64,000 nucleotides of DNA from Todiramphus chloris collaris. Its lineage: Eukaryota; Chordata; Aves; Coraciiformes; Alcedinidae. The notes under the pieces were generated by a model. It ran no database searches. It was given only the letters and a program-made list of their open reading frames with translations, and was not told where the DNA came from. The stretch covers positions 32,711,602 to 32,775,601 of the forward strand of contig JANVCC010000022.1 in NCBI GenBank assembly GCA_025345505.1. The letters are read 5' to 3'. This document shows, in pieces, positions 15,001 to 28,130 of the stretch; position 1 is the stretch's first letter; the number at the start of each line of letters is the position of its first letter. The translations under genes and the position numbers were made by a program.

Positions 15001-16644
15001 CACTCAGAGTCCGTTCAACTTTTGCCCTACAAGACACAGCATGTGAAAGAAGAAGAAAACATAAACCCAAAAACCAACCACTCAGAAGGATAATTCTATA
15101 AAGTGGAATTTCCCCTGCATAGCAGTGACCTGTGACCACCATCTCATACCACAGCAAAAAGGAGTTAAGGCAAATCAGCTATCTCATCCCTTCCACTGCC
15201 TCCAATTCCACGTAAAAATACAAAAATATTCCCATTTTGATTGAATAAACTAATTCCCGCATTTCATGTGTAAAACACATGAAGAATAAGTGCTTGGTTA
15301 CAGTAATGGCAATTTTAATTAGCTGATTTAGAGTTATACTTGAATACATTGTTTAAAAAAAATTTTAGAAGTGACTGGCAATGGGCAAGACAACCAACAG
15401 CTGCAACCGACAAGAAGCTTTCCCTGTTTAACCCTCTGAAATACTGGGCCTGAAATCACCACTTTTCTTCCTGGCACTAGTCACCAGAAAAGCAAATTAC
15501 TCATGACCCAGATTCTCAGAGATGACCAAACTGCTCGCTGCCTATTAAAATCATCAGGCACTCTCTGCCTGCACAGCCTGGGTGCCCATTTGTCGAAGCC
15601 ATCTGACATCCCTCCGTCCCGCGCAGCGCACACAGATGTACCACGCTCCAGTTTTGCCATCTCCACGCAGAGGAAACAGAAAGCGAGCCCATTTGGGCTG
15701 GCAGATGACAGCTCTGGAGAGTCTCCATTGGAAGCAGAAGTGTGTAAACTTCATATGACAGCAGCAGTTTCAACAGCAACATGGCTGAACCCCACTCAAG
15801 GATATGAGACCTAAAAGCAGAGATCCAGAAATCCCTCAAGCCATGCCTCGGAGAGCTCGCTATCAGTGCGTGAGGTGAAACTCTCAACCAGGAAACCCCA
15901 GAAAAATGTACATGAAAACCTCCGAGTCCCCCGAACGCACAGGCAGGATGATCAAAGCATAACTTTCAAACTCATGCCGGGTGCTCAGCTTCTCCTGCCT
16001 TCTCTGCCCTCTTCTGCTGTACCCGGGTAACCTCGAGACAGACAAACTCGGTGCGTACTGTGAGTTTCGCTACCAGCAGCCAACAGAAAGCATGAATAAA
16101 AAGATTGACACTCAGTTCTTAAAAAAGAGGCACATCGAGCTAAAGTTGTCACAAAGTTTGGCTCTTTGGAAAGGCTGGAAAGCGACGGAGTGCCTTCAGC
16201 AACTTTAAACCGGTCCCTGTGCCGTGCGAGGAAAAAAAATCGGAACAGAAGGGAGCGAAAGGACAATCGGCGGCGGCAGCCAGAGCCCGGCCGCAGGCTT
16301 TGTGCTAACGCCCGGGCACACGGAGAGCGGGGCCGGCTGACAGCCCGCCCGTGTGCCGCCCGCCACGCCGAACGGGCGCCGAGAGCGAGGCGAGAGCGAG
16401 GGTCCGGGCTCAGCCCGGGGCTGGAGGAACGGTCCGTGTCCCCCCGGCAGCCCGCGGCCGGGTACAGCCGGAGCGGCCGCGCCCACAACCCACGCTCCGG
16501 GCGGACAGGGCGTGGACACCCCGCGAAGTGGGTAAGAGCCTTTCCAGCGCCCGACGCCGGGCTCCGCAGCACCGGCGGCTCCCGGACCCGCAGCCCCGCA
16601 GCTCCCCCCGCCGCCCCCGGCCCGGCCCGGCCCGCCGCGCCCAC

Positions 16645-16790
16645 CTGTACTGCCAGCCCTTGGCGCCGCGGCCGCCGCCGCCGCTCTTGCCGCCGCTCTG
16701 TCCTGCCGTCGCCGGCGGTGGCTGCTGCGGCTCCGGCTTGCCCTCGCCCTCCGGCCCCTTCATGGCGGCCGTGGGGTCCGCGCACTGCAT
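16645..16790 (-). CDS. OSBPL11: OSBPL11 exon 1 (oxysterol-binding protein-related protein 11), partial gene
   Basis: The reading starts at ATG 16790 and gives 48 residues (MQCADPTAAMKGPEGEGK... ending GRGAKGWQY) plus two bases of the next codon, then a donor GTGGGC at 16644. The pattern of a second Met at position 10, an EGK segment, a Gly/Ser-rich low-complexity stretch and an ending of AKGWQY matches, from my memory of the human protein, the N-terminus of OSBPL11. OSBPL10 has a different N-terminus. ORP11 is a lipid-transfer protein of the oxysterol-binding-protein family with a PH domain and a C-terminal sterol/phospholipid-binding domain, acting at Golgi and late-endosome membranes. Only this exon is inside the window; PH and ORD exons lie to the left. 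An alternative start at Met10 (16763, context GCCGCCATGA) has the better Kozak match. Confidence 0.82.
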
Positions 16791-16848
16791 GGCGCCGCGG
16801 CTTCCCGCCCCCTCAGGGGCGCCCCCGGCTCAGGGGGGGCCGCCTGCC

Positions 16849-16878
16849 GGGGAGGGAGGGAGGGAGGGAGGGAGGGAG
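16849..16878 (+). repeat. (GGGA)n tandem repeat upstream of OSBPL11 ATG
   Basis: Six to seven uninterrupted GGGA units lie 59-88 bases upstream of the OSBPL11 start codon. In the transcript direction (minus) it is a pure TCCC pyrimidine tract; the plus strand fits the four-G-run pattern of a G-quadruplex. It probably lies in the 5' UTR or core promoter. Confidence 0.85.
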
Positions 16879-17120
16879 CCCGTCCCAGGGCCCGCCGGCC
16901 CCGCTCAGGCCGCGCCGGGGCCCGGCCGCGCCCGCCCCATGTGGGCTGCGATAGCGGTGGCTGCCGGCAACCCCGCGCCCCGCTCGGCTCGGCTCGGCTC
17001 CCCTCACGGCCGCGGCGGAGCTGGGGAAACCCGCCCTGTCCCTCCCTCACCCCGCGGATCGGCCGCCCCTTCCGGGTCAGCGCCGCTGCCATCTTTAGTG
17101 AGGGCAGCAGCGCCCGCGCT

Positions 17121-20100
17121 AGGCCGCCCTTCCCAACTGCCGCCCTTAAAGCGCCAAGCAAACCCGTAAAGGCATTTTAAACTCGTGGCTACAGACATTC
17201 TCCCCACCAAAAAAAGAGAGAAAGGAATAAGAAGAGTGATGGACCCAAGCTGTGTTGTCTCCAGGTTGTTACAAGCAGGGATGTGAAAGCCCATGGCTGA
17301 GATCTCGCTGAGCATTGTCACAGAGACCCTTAAACCGGGGCCGAATTCAGCCAAGTTCACTCACCAAGCAAAGATAAAGCAGGTCCCGGCCACAAGAGGA
17401 AGTACATTTTTCCTCCAATTGCTACACATGAGCAGCAGCTAAGCAAGGTTTTTTTTTTTTTCTTTCACAGAATGACAGCAGAGCTAACTGAGAGAGGTTG
17501 ACTTGGTTGTATGTAACCTTTCAGGCCAGGCATGGCTTTTAGATGACCAGAACTTAAACTGAATGCAGCTGCATTATTTCTTAAATTCAGGGGCAGAAGA
17601 ATCCTCCTCCAGCTTTAATCTATCAGCACATGAAGAAGAAGAGGGCAGGATCAGACATGACTATGGTTAGGGAGGTTGTGGTTCTGCTCCACAACTCATC
17701 CAAACTTCCTCCTTCCCTCCCCAGCTCTTTTGTTGTATACCTCTAATATTGGAAACAATTGTTACACAAAAGATGCTAAAAATGCCCTATGTGAGAACCT
17801 ACATAGAAGCAAAATGTAAGTATTTCAGACAAATAGTTTATTTAACTAGAGCATCCCTTCCTGTAGCAGCGTAGTACCCCGTGAAAGCTGCCCTGGCTTT
17901 CCCATCTCCTGCTAGCACGTTTCCACTTTCCCAAAGCGGGAACAAAAGATCTCTCCCTTTGTCCATCAAATGAGGATAACACATTATGAGCATCATGTCT
18001 TTAAAGTATAAGATTTAATCTGTCTCTAAATCAGGACATAATGACCCCTCCTTACCAAGCACACACATGTAACCTCAGCTAACAGACTGCAGGCAACGAC
18101 TGCCTGTTGCACCTTCTCCTATAACATTTCTTACAGAGACATAATATATTACCACTGCACAGACATAAAATCCCCCACTTCTGCCTTTTTAGAAGCATGC
18201 TTGTCACTGAGGGATGAAAAAAAAAAGGTTTTCAGCTGCATCTTTCTCCTGTGGAAACACAGTGAACAGATCAGTAGAGTCACATCCATCAAAGAGAATT
18301 CTGGCCAAGAACTGCACTCCTCTTACCCTCCAAATATGTTAATTCCTCCGCTGCCCATCACTTGACATTTTAATTGAAAATGTAATGTGGTTGCATGTTA
18401 TCATAATACATGTGAATATCAGTGCAATGTTCCTGAGACAATGTGAAGCAAAACCAACCTGGGCAGCAATTCCATTTGTGTGTTCTATCTCCTGCCTGCC
18501 TGAGGACATCTGGCCTCAACAGAGGCATAGCTCCACCTGTGCTAGACCATTCATAACCGTCAGTAGGATGTTCCTCCACCTAGAACTTCTCCAACACCCA
18601 AGACAGACCAGTGATCCTTAGTGCATGTTTCTGCAGCCCCTCAGTATCTGACGCCAGAGCACAGGGCAGCAATTCTCTTGAAAGGTGCTGCACTCGCAGT
18701 ACCAGAGGCTGTCGTAAGATGGCATTGACAAAACGATTAATAGCGTAGAAAGGCTAACAGATTAACCAAAATGGCCAAAAGCCCACCCTGGCCCTTGCAA
18801 GTGCGGCTGAGGGTGAGCGAGCGCTGAGGTCCCACAGCAGTGCCCTGCCTGCAGCCTGCCTCAGCCTTGCCACTTGCTGTGACTTCTAGGTCCTGAGGAA
18901 GAAATGAGAAAGAGCTGAAGATCTGAGGAGGAAAGCGTGGATAGGATAACATACACATTTGGCATTTGTCGAATTGAATCCTTGCAGGCTTGATTTTGGC
19001 TACAAGCTGAAGTGGATAGTATTTTCTCATAAGTCATCTTAAAACAAATTTGCCAAATTTGCCATAACTTATCATTCTGTTAATTTTAGGAAACTGCCCA
19101 GGATCTGATCAAAACCATGTAACACTCTTGCTGATTCTTGCCGAAGCGTATAGTCTGGCTATACATGCTTAGAATCAATTCAGATCAGTATTATTTCTTC
19201 AGAGCAGCAAGATCTGTCCATGTTCAAAGAGTAGCTCTAAAATCCAGCATACTTCTCACACCTGTGTGCTTTAAAAAAAATATTTTTTTTGTAAATAGAA
19301 ATGATGATACAAGTTTTCTACCACTCGCTTGTTGGTCAGACAGGATTTTTTCCTGGACTAGTAAATATCTCTGTGAGATGAAGTTTTACATCGGTTTAAA
19401 CCAGTGCCCTCCTCTGGTAGCTGGTCCACAGACGATAAGCAATTACCGCTCCTCTCTGCTAAGGGAATTGCATCATCTACAGGCATGCGGAGGAATTACA
19501 TCAGTCCTGGGGAAGGGAAGACAGAAATGCAGCCTCCCTTTGTCACACAGGAGTGCCAGTTTTCATAACTGTTGCTGAACTGGGGCAGCTGCTGCCTGAT
19601 GAGAAAATTAGCGTTGCTAATATCGCTTCACATCTGCGTTTGTAATGGTACAGTCAATGGTTCTTGGGGTTAAATTCTTCCCCAGTGCAACTGATAACTT
19701 CAGTCTGTGAACAGTCTAGGAAACGTTTAATGTTTTCTGGGCTTTTCTAAATAACGAACATGAACTTCTTATTAAGAATAAAAGATACCTGCCTACTAAA
19801 ACTCTAGATGCCTTAAGAACAATGAAGGAAGATTGGTTCAAGGAACAGCCTTTCTCCTTCAACATACTGAGCACACAGCTGCATTCTCCTGACTGTAGGG
19901 GAAAATGGCCTGTAAAGTCAGGTAAATGTAACACAAATTATTTCACCCACTGGAGTGGTTTAAACTGTAACAATAATTTGACAGAATGTCTTGATTTTGG
20001 AGCTTTACAGATACCACTGAGTCACCAGGTTTATGAATTTGCTGCAACTTAACATGTATGAAACACTGCTCTGTTTGACATGCAGGATCTCTGGTGCTTG

Positions 20101-23100
20101 TTTTTTGATGGTTAATTCACCAGTACTTCTGTGGTCTTAATGAGTCAAAAGCTTTTTCCATTTGGGCTTTTCAGTCACTGCCAGTCATCTCCTAATTTCC
20201 TTGCTCTCATCTGTCAATCCCTATGCAACATATTCCGGTGTAGTGAAGGTCCAGCTGAAAGTACCAGATTCACAGACACCAGCAGCTCATGTTGCCTACA
20301 AAGTTTCCCTCTCTGCCCCTAGATCATTCACATCCTTCACGCTCACATTTGGCACCATTTCCAGTTATACTCAGCGTGACTTTGCATTGAGTCATGCTCC
20401 AGGCTCCAGCATTATGTCACCCTGACATGATCCAGACGTGGAAATGTAAATTGGGGCAGCAGCAAATGCTCGGTCTGGCTCAAAGCCGGGAGTGTAATCC
20501 CAGTAGCTTCCCCCCTGTGAGGAAGCCTCCAAGGAAAGGGCCACACCCTGGGAGCTCAGTGAAGAACATGACTAAAGGACCTTACATCTGCCTCCAGAGC
20601 AACTTCTTGGGAATTGCTGCCTGTGTATGGCTATTTTCTTTAATTCATCTGTGTGGAGAGACACTTGCCATAACCTGGAGCTAGCATCCTCATCATGCAG
20701 CCAAGGGGCTCCAAGCAGAAGCGCTGCCATGCAGTCATCACACAAGAGCAAAGACCAGAGCAGCCCCCTCCCTTTCCACACTGTATATTGTGATCAGCAC
20801 ACTCGTGTTGCTTTTTATCTTTCAGACCTCAATAGCCCACCCACGGTTCTGCCCAACACCCAGCAGCACCACCTGGGAATGGTTAAAGCACTTACACCTG
20901 GTCTTGTCAGGGACTTCAAGTCCTTGCACAGACTAAAGGTTGTCCTGGAGAGGCAGCTCACCAGCATCAGCAGGAGATAGCCATGTTATGACCAGAGTTC
21001 AAGACATTCCCTTAGCCACAGCAATGATGAGCATTTTTTCTCAATCCCTTTGCCTGCCTCTTGTATAGCTGCCCAGCACACATGGTTTTCATTTGGTGGT
21101 CTCTGGAGCAGCAAATGTGACATCCCGGGTCTTCCCTGAGCACCAGCCCTCTTCTCTCCCAAGTCCCACAAGGCTGCCTCCCTGCCCTTTTCCCTCCAAC
21201 TCGTGAGCGGGCAGAGAGCTCAGGGTGTTGCCTCACCACCCCCTGCGGCAGAGTGCAGGCTGTTCTAGCACAGGGAGCAATGGCTGGAGCCCATCACCCC
21301 TGTCTGGTTCATCTGCACCGTGGGAGGCCTCACCTTCTGCCTTGTCTCAACAGACCCTGAATGACTCCACTCTCTGAGCCCAAGAGGATCTTTTCTGCTG
21401 TGTTGCTCACTCCAACTGAGTGTGAAACAGGAACTTCCTTCGGATAGTCCCCTTCTCAAACCCTCTGTGTGCAGAATTCAAAAACACTCATTTGCCTGCT
21501 TGGGGACTGACTTCAATAAATGTAGCCACATGTGAGTCCAGTACCGAGGAGTCAGCCCTGTAGCACTGTGGGACCACTCAGCAGGCTCTCTGTGTGGGAA
21601 AAGTGAGCAGGTACCAAATGAGCTGGGCTGGGTCGCCTCCCAGGCACATATGGACTTGCTGCAGGAGGACAGGAGGCCAAGGAAAGTGTATTCCCTTACC
21701 ACCAGCCTGGGTCGGGAGTGTGCTCAGCAGACACAAGGGGAGCATGTGCTGTGGTTGTGCTTCCCAGCATTTTCATCCATCTCATGGCCATCTCCAGCCT
21801 TTCTCTAAAGACTTTTTCTGCCCTACCCTATGGCACAACATGGCATTGCTGCCTTCTTCTGTTATGCAACTCACCATGGGGACTCCTTTCCTCCATGACT
21901 CTCAATTTCCTGAACAGCTTTTTTTTTTTTTAATTTATTTTTTAACTAACCTTAACAACTGTTGAGTGAATTCCATTTTCCAGTCACTAGCCCTTTCTCT
22001 TAGAAGCTTTTTTTGTGTCATGCTTTACTCCTACACACTTTTCCTGCATGGTTTCTATGGCAACATGTGTATCTCTCCATCTGCTGTAGATCCATCCCCA
22101 TTATCATGTTTAGCTGCTTGTCATCTCAGTCAAGTGCCACTTCCATGTGCATCATGATAACAAGATCAGTTTGGAAACCAAGTCAAAGCACTTGGTTATT
22201 TTGGCGCACTAATCAATTCTGCGTCCACTTCATAATTTCCAAATTACATTCTTCCTTTTTGTTGCAGCCTGAACTGCCTACAGAGAAGGTGTATTTGGAT
22301 TCTGGAACGTCTTTGCAGGTCTGTTGCCTGGGGTTTGACATCTATCTTATAGAAAATTAACTCTAAGTTATCAGTGCTGTTTTTCTTCCAGCAAATTTAG
22401 TTTTACATTCTGATACAGTCCTGTTGCTTCTTCTGAAAATCTTCTCCATTGGATTACAGAAAGCCCTAAAGAGTACAGCTGGTTTACAATTGCCTCTCAG
22501 TCTGTTCTGCTTGAATTCTTTAAATTAATTGGAATTATGTAGATTTCTATAGGGCTAAAATCCAGTTTCATTTTCTTCTTCTCAGAGAACTAATTTAAGT
22601 GTGATAAAACAGTTCTTCCTCTATAAACCAATCAGAACCTGCACCAGAGGACCCAACTAAATAAAATAAGTAAAAACTGCACTGTTGATTTATTTTCCAG
22701 ATCCGCAAGTCAGTAAAAGTGGACTGCAAGAAGTCCATGTGTAAGCTGTAATTTGGACTGTCAGCTCTTAGGGACATAAACTGACATTATTTATTCGTGC
22801 CTAACATCCTGGAGGAGCTGCTTTGAGATATTACATGCTACGTCAGTATAAATGGTTATTATTTACTACCTATAATTAAAAGTAATTAAGCATACAACAA
22901 TTTAGTGTTTATGTATATACATTTAAAACCATGCAAATCTTCCATTTAGAATATAATTCAGGAAAAGCTTATGTGCAAGTATTTCCAGTGGAAAATGAAG
23001 AGGCCTGTGATGCACGAGTAATTTTGATGCTAAAGCTGCCCCGCAGGCTGTCAAGTGTACGGTGGGGGTCAGGTGTGGTGCTTGCAGTTTGGGTAAAGTT

Positions 23101-26100
23101 GAAATGGAAGGTTTTTAATGGTCTGCAGACCTCAGCCAGGGCAAGGTTTCTGTAAACACTCACTCCGGCCAGCGATGCAGATTGCAGAACCTGGAAACCC
23201 TTGTTCTAAACTCAGACCTACCCCAACCCTTACTCTACCCATGGCTCTGCAGGTGAGGAAACTAAATGTTTAAGTCCTGCTGACATTAGCCCACAAACTT
23301 TGCCAAAAAAAACCACCCTCAATTTTCAGTTCCTCTTTCCCTAAACTCTGAAGCCTGCATTCCTAGAGATGCCAAGGAGCGATGCTGTCTGGTCACCACC
23401 CCAGGGAGTGCAAAATTCATGTTCTGCTTTGCTTTCAAGCAGTCACAAGACAGAAGAGGCTCCCTGAATCTTGCTTCTCTCCGAAGAGATCAGACAAAAT
23501 AAGGCAGAACATTACACATAGCTCCATATGCCCACACAGGATGTGAACTGTGGTGCAGACAGTGCAGGGCATCTTGGGAATATGCAGGAAACCTAGTGAA
23601 ATAAAGGAGAATGGAGTGATATGCAGAGAAAACTATCCTTCAACATCCAAAATTAAAGGTGCAGCTCAAAATCAAAGCAAATCAGACCTGCACAGGGAAG
23701 GAAAACAAGAACAGAAGGGTTTTAGTTGCATGATTAAAAGGGAAACAAAGGAAAGCATCGCCAACAACAGGGCAAATACCTAAGAGCTAAAGGAATATAT
23801 TGCTTCAGTTTCCATAAAGAAGAAAATACAACCCCAGAGAACAGAGGCAGAACACTTAATGGGCAAAACAGCATAGATAGGGAAATCACCACGTGCAACA
23901 CAGCCTCAAAACTCAAGAGCTCTTTACCCTTCGCTTGTGAAGACCAAATAATCTGCATCACTCAAATCTATAGGCTTTTTAGAGCAAGCGTCAGCCATGA
24001 GTAACAAAAAGCATGGAAGGGAAGCAGAAAATGGGTCAAAGTGTTAGTACTAGGCATGCTGTATGTGACTAACCCAGTATCTTTCTTTGATAAGATATTT
24101 GCATTTGCAGACAAAGGAAAACTAATAAATCTTATCAGCCTGGACTTTGGTAAAGCATTTGATTTGGTATTACCTAGATAATTATTAGTTAAACTCAAGA
24201 AGATGAGGTTTAACATAAACACTGTAAAATACCAAAGGAATAGTATTGGAGGTGAAAACTGCTGATGGGGCTGGCAGCAAAATTATAGGGCTGGAGGAAT
24301 CGGTCTTCCTGAATAATTTCGTTAGCTTGACACAAACAGTGACAAGTAGGGTAATGAAATTTGCTAATGACAAAGTTGGGAGACATTTTCAACAGAGAGG
24401 AAATCCTACAGGGAGAATTATATGATTGTTATGCCCTAGTAACAGACATGGGATGAAAAGTAACAGCAGAAAATGCAGAGGCATGCATTCAGAGATTGAC
24501 AAAATTTCCGCTGCAAATTAAAAATCCTTACCCACTGTGAACAACAGAAGAAGAAAAGCCCCATGCCTGATGTAGCTACTCAAAAGGTAAATGCAGTCTT
24601 ACATGGAGCAAGCCGTGTATTTCCAGGAACAATAACTAAATATATACAAGGCACTGGGTAAAATCCCACTGAGATTTTAGGGTATTATTTAAGTTATTGG
24701 TGTTCAACAAGCCTGAATTCATGCTGTAACAGGTATGGAGAGATGCCCTCCAGGTAACGAGAGGAAAAGAGGAGATAACAGAGTATGGTAAAATGAATGG
24801 CGAGAAGGGATCCAATTCTGTTCTGTAAATACATTTGGGGTTTAAGATGGGCAGAGGGGGAGAATAAGCACCAGCGGAGAACAATTCACATCTATAGATG
24901 ATGTATCTAGTAGAGCAGATGGGCATAAGTTGTCTATGAAATGGGGAGAAGGGCTTGCACTGTGAAAGGAGTAATGGTCTCAAACAGATTCTCAGTAGGA
25001 AAAGCTGGGGGGGAGCTAACCAGTTTTAAGATGGAGCATGATAAGGCTGTGAGCTGGCAGCAAGAACTGGGCAGAGAGCGTCTTTCCAGGTCCAGTTCTG
25101 GATCATCCAGAGAGGGAGGACTGTCCCTATCCCATACTCACCTGCTTTACCCTATGCAGCCAATAGTATAGGTCAGCAACCAGTGGCCAAGGAAGCAAAG
25201 CACGCAGTGGCTGTATCTATACTATGGAGCAGAGCATACTGCCCTTTACCTTGCCCTCAGGTCCTTCTCTACAGAGCACCTGGCCCCACCTTTACTTCCT
25301 ACACATCTTCTGCCTGGTACCTGCCAAGGTTGGCATTTCTCAGTCATATTTTTTGAGGTGTTCAAGTACTGCATTGCCACCACAGAAAGATCCACACCTG
25401 GCTTAGAACAAAATACCCACCAGCTGCCCTGGCTTTGCAGCACTGACAGTGAGTTTTTTCTGTTTGCAGTAGCTGCTAGGCTGAGGAAAACCACCCGTGT
25501 CATCTCTGGCTGCTGAGGAGTCCATGACCAATTAGGTGCAGAAGGTCAGGTGAGTTTGGGTGGGGATGGCCTTGGGAGGGTTGTTTTTATCCTCCTTATT
25601 AAACAGACTGAGATTTTGTCTGTTATGTAGTAATGACTCACACTTCAGAGGTAGTGCTCCCGGGTTTATGTGAAAAACAAACACTGTGCCTTTGTGGGAA
25701 GGATAGATCCTTCTACTTGCTTGATAAAACAACAGTCGCCAGCAGCCACTGGTGTGTGCTATGTGGCTGCAGGCCTCTGCAATCTACCAAAAGGCCCATT
25801 TCTTAGGGCCGTTCTGCGTCCCCACACACCACCACTGAGAGCCTTGATAGCTGAGCCTGCCTGTGGACCACCTGGAATATTTCTTTGTGCATGAATGCTC
25901 CCTCATCCATCTCCATGGAACAGTGACTACACTAATCCAGAGCATGGTTCAGCAGCAGCACAAGTTATCTCCTTCCATGGCCAATTAGTGTCTGAGATGT
26001 ATGAGCTAATGCGTGCACTCACAGTCCCAGGCTGCACCCTCTGCTCTTCACAGTGCTGCCATCTCCATCTGCCTGCTTGTCCCCTGCCAATCTCACCCCT

Positions 26101-27400
26101 GCCAGCTTCTGTGCACTGACCAAATGGTCAGTGCAACCTGACTGTAGAGGGCACATAAATCCATCACTCCAGACACCACCAAAATGATACAGTTCCCCTT
26201 TGTAATTAAAAGCTTCCATGTTAATTTAGATGAAACCATTACAATTTGCAGTATTTATGTACTTATATAGACTAGGGACATCTTCTGTTGCATGCAGTAG
26301 TTGCAGAAGTCAGTGCTTCCGTGTGTCCTCTCCTTGGGGCCTGGGGACTCACCAGGTCAGAAGAACTTGCAACAATCAGAGAAGCCTTGGGGGCTGAAAG
26401 GGCAGGAAGAGTGACAGCTCTCTTCTCCCTTTACCTTATTCCCTGCCCTGTGAAAATTTACTGTGAAGGTGAGGAGGAACCAAGAGGCACAGAGGAGCTA
26501 TACAGCCACAGAAAGAGCACATCATGGTGTACAAGTAGGAGACAGGAGGAAATGCACCTGGAACCAGAGAAAAGCTCTGGTGTCTTGGCTGTGCTCAAAA
26601 CTGTACATATGGGGAACGTCTCTTCTCACAGAGCTCCCTATCGGGTTTCGCAGGTGCCCACAGTCCCAGCCACATCTTCCTTTTCAGCAACCTGTCCCCA
26701 TCATTTTCTCACAATATTATTTTGCAAGCTTTTGCCCTAGTTTGTTTGCTATGTCCCCGAACTGTATCATCGCCATAAGGATGCACCAAATAGCTGAGCT
26801 GATGAAGCTGACAGCAGGAGAGCTGAGCATATGTGTACCTCCAGAAACACCCACGGGCTTCTGAAATGCTGGCAGCCAGCCTCCCTCTATGAATCACACG
26901 GTCAGGCGTCCTTGTCACACAGAGCCAGAAACTCGGAGAGTCGAGGTCCCATGCGAGGGCAGCAGATGTGGGTCACTGCTGAGCCTGCAGGCCCCTGGTG
27001 GGGCATGGCGAGGGGAAGGAGGAGAGCCAAGGCAGGGAAGGCAGCAAATGCAGTTCTTTGGCTCAAAAATGAGAGAGAGAAGGCTGCTTTGGTGAGGAGA
27101 CTGGGTGTAGTGGAGGGCTGAGAGGTAAAATGCGGTAATTTATAGGGCGTTATGCATAACTAGACCATGTAGGGGAAAAAGGATGACACTCTATTTCATT
27201 CCTCCTTACAGATAGCTTTTATTTGATGTCCCATATTAAGAAGTGTGATACAGTTCAGAGCCAGCTGAATTTGCCTCTGCAAATGCACTCATAACCTTTC
27301 GCATCTATCAGAAAAATCTAAGCCATTACGTGTCTGTCTGGCAGGTCAGGTGGGACCTGGAGATGTTTCCAGCAGCCCCTCAGGGCCCAGCCTGTTGTAT
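17121..27400. other. Intergenic spacer between divergent OSBPL11 and GPD1L2 promoters
   Basis: About 10 kb without a gene I can support. I read the open frames of 60-150 codons in it (for example those near 19138-19578, 20162-20425, 21594-21965 and 26288-26740). None shows a known domain, consistent splice sites or biased composition, and I take them as chance. The stretch from about 23780 to 25000 contains a strongly decayed LINE. The rest is unique sequence that may hold regulatory elements I cannot recognise. Confidence 0.6.
23780..25000 (+). mobile_element. Ancient, strongly decayed LINE (CR1/L2-like reverse transcriptase remnant)
   Basis: At about 24132-24170 the plus strand reads NLISLDFGKAFDLV, a clear relative of the LINE reverse-transcriptase block usually seen as [11 protein letters not shown]. 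Around 24350-24380 is a gctaatgacaaagtt remnant of the A/FADDTK block. Frames are scrambled by many indels, so this is much older than the CR1 copy at 35800-37235. The boundaries are approximate and the exact LINE clade is not determined. Confidence 0.55.
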
Positions 27401-27419
27401 CCCTTCCTTACCCACCTTA

Positions 27420-28130
27420 CCCACCCCGCAGAAACCCCGGGGGCCACCGACGGACAGGAAGGTCGCACTCGGCGAGCAGTGCCGGGCTCCCCGCTCTCCC
27501 CGCGCAGGTCCTCATCCCGTGAATTCCGGAGGAGGCACCGTTTTCCCCATTCCCCCTCGAAGGCACTGAACGCCTCTCGGGCTCAGCCCCTCGGGGCAAG
27601 GACCGACCCAAGCAGAGAAGCCGCCGGGGCCGCAGGCGGAGCCGGGCGAAGCCGGTACTGCCCCCGGGGCCGCCGCCCGCTCACGCCCGTCCCTTCCGCA
27701 GGCGCCGGAGGCCGGGCCGAGGGGGGCGGTGCTGGCAGGCGGGCCGGGCCGGGCCGAGCCGAGCCGAGCCGCGCCGCCGGCAGCCCGCAGCATGTCGCCG
27801 CTCCGCGTCTGCATCGTGGGCTCGGGGAACTGGTGAGTACCGCAGCGCGGGGGGGCACCCGCCGTCCCCCCGCCGCTCCCCTGCCCTCCTCCCTTTTTTC
27901 CCATTTCTTTCCTTTTTTTCCTCCCCTCTTTTCCCGTTCCTTCCCCGTTTCTCCCCCCCTCCCCTCTCCCCGCAGCGGGCGGCACACCGGGACCCCCGGG
28001 CCGGGTCCCCCCTGCCGCTGCCGGGGGCTTGGCAACAGGTCCGGGCGGGAGCCGGGGGGATGCCGGGCAGACGGCAGAGGGTCTCCATGGTCCTGAAACC
28101 GCGGCCCCGGTCCCGCTCGCGTCCTGCCTC
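27420..28130. promoter_or_regulatory. CpG island and promoter region of GPD1L2
   Basis: A sharply delimited GC- and CpG-rich stretch surrounds the first coding exon (27792-27832) of the glycerol-3-phosphate dehydrogenase gene. Immediately upstream, around 27740-27775, is a run of repeated ccgag/ccgg units. No TATA box was recognised. The transcription start is presumably within 27600-27790, but cannot be placed precisely. Confidence 0.65.
27792..27832 (+). CDS. GPD1L2: GPD1L2 exon 1
   Basis: Encodes [13 protein letters not shown] and two bases of W14. It starts at the only in-frame ATG in the CpG island and ends at a donor GTGAGT. It carries most of the NAD-binding glycine loop; the last glycine of the loop comes from exon 2. 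Confidence 0.9.

Larger units (their letters stand above)
1..16644 (-). other. Intron 1 of OSBPL11 (partial, continues beyond the window)
   Basis: This stretch lies downstream (minus strand) of the OSBPL11 first coding exon and starts with its donor GT at 16644-16643. I looked on the minus strand for the next expected exon, which encodes the start of the PH domain, and did not find it, so the whole stretch is read as intron. It is AT-rich unique sequence with several CR1 fragments (2560-3360, 7978-8090, 8160-8880, 11900-12035). The open frames of 60-150 codons here show no family resemblance and are taken as chance. Confidence 0.6.
16210..17120. promoter_or_regulatory. CpG island and promoter region of OSBPL11
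   Basis: Base composition changes abruptly to very GC- and CpG-rich from about 16210 to 17120, covering the OSBPL11 first coding exon (16790-16645) and its upstream side. A run of GGGA repeats lies at 16849-16878, just upstream of the start codon on the minus strand. Long open frames on both strands here are a by-product of stop-poor GC-rich sequence. No convincing TATA box was seen, as expected for a CpG-island promoter. The exact transcription start cannot be read from the sequence. Confidence 0.7.

Noticed and set aside
16166-17169. Plus-strand frames of 260-270 codons over the OSBPL11 CpG island
   Set aside because: They are antisense shadows of exon 1 and GC-island sequence, with low-complexity Pro/Arg/Ala composition and no domain.
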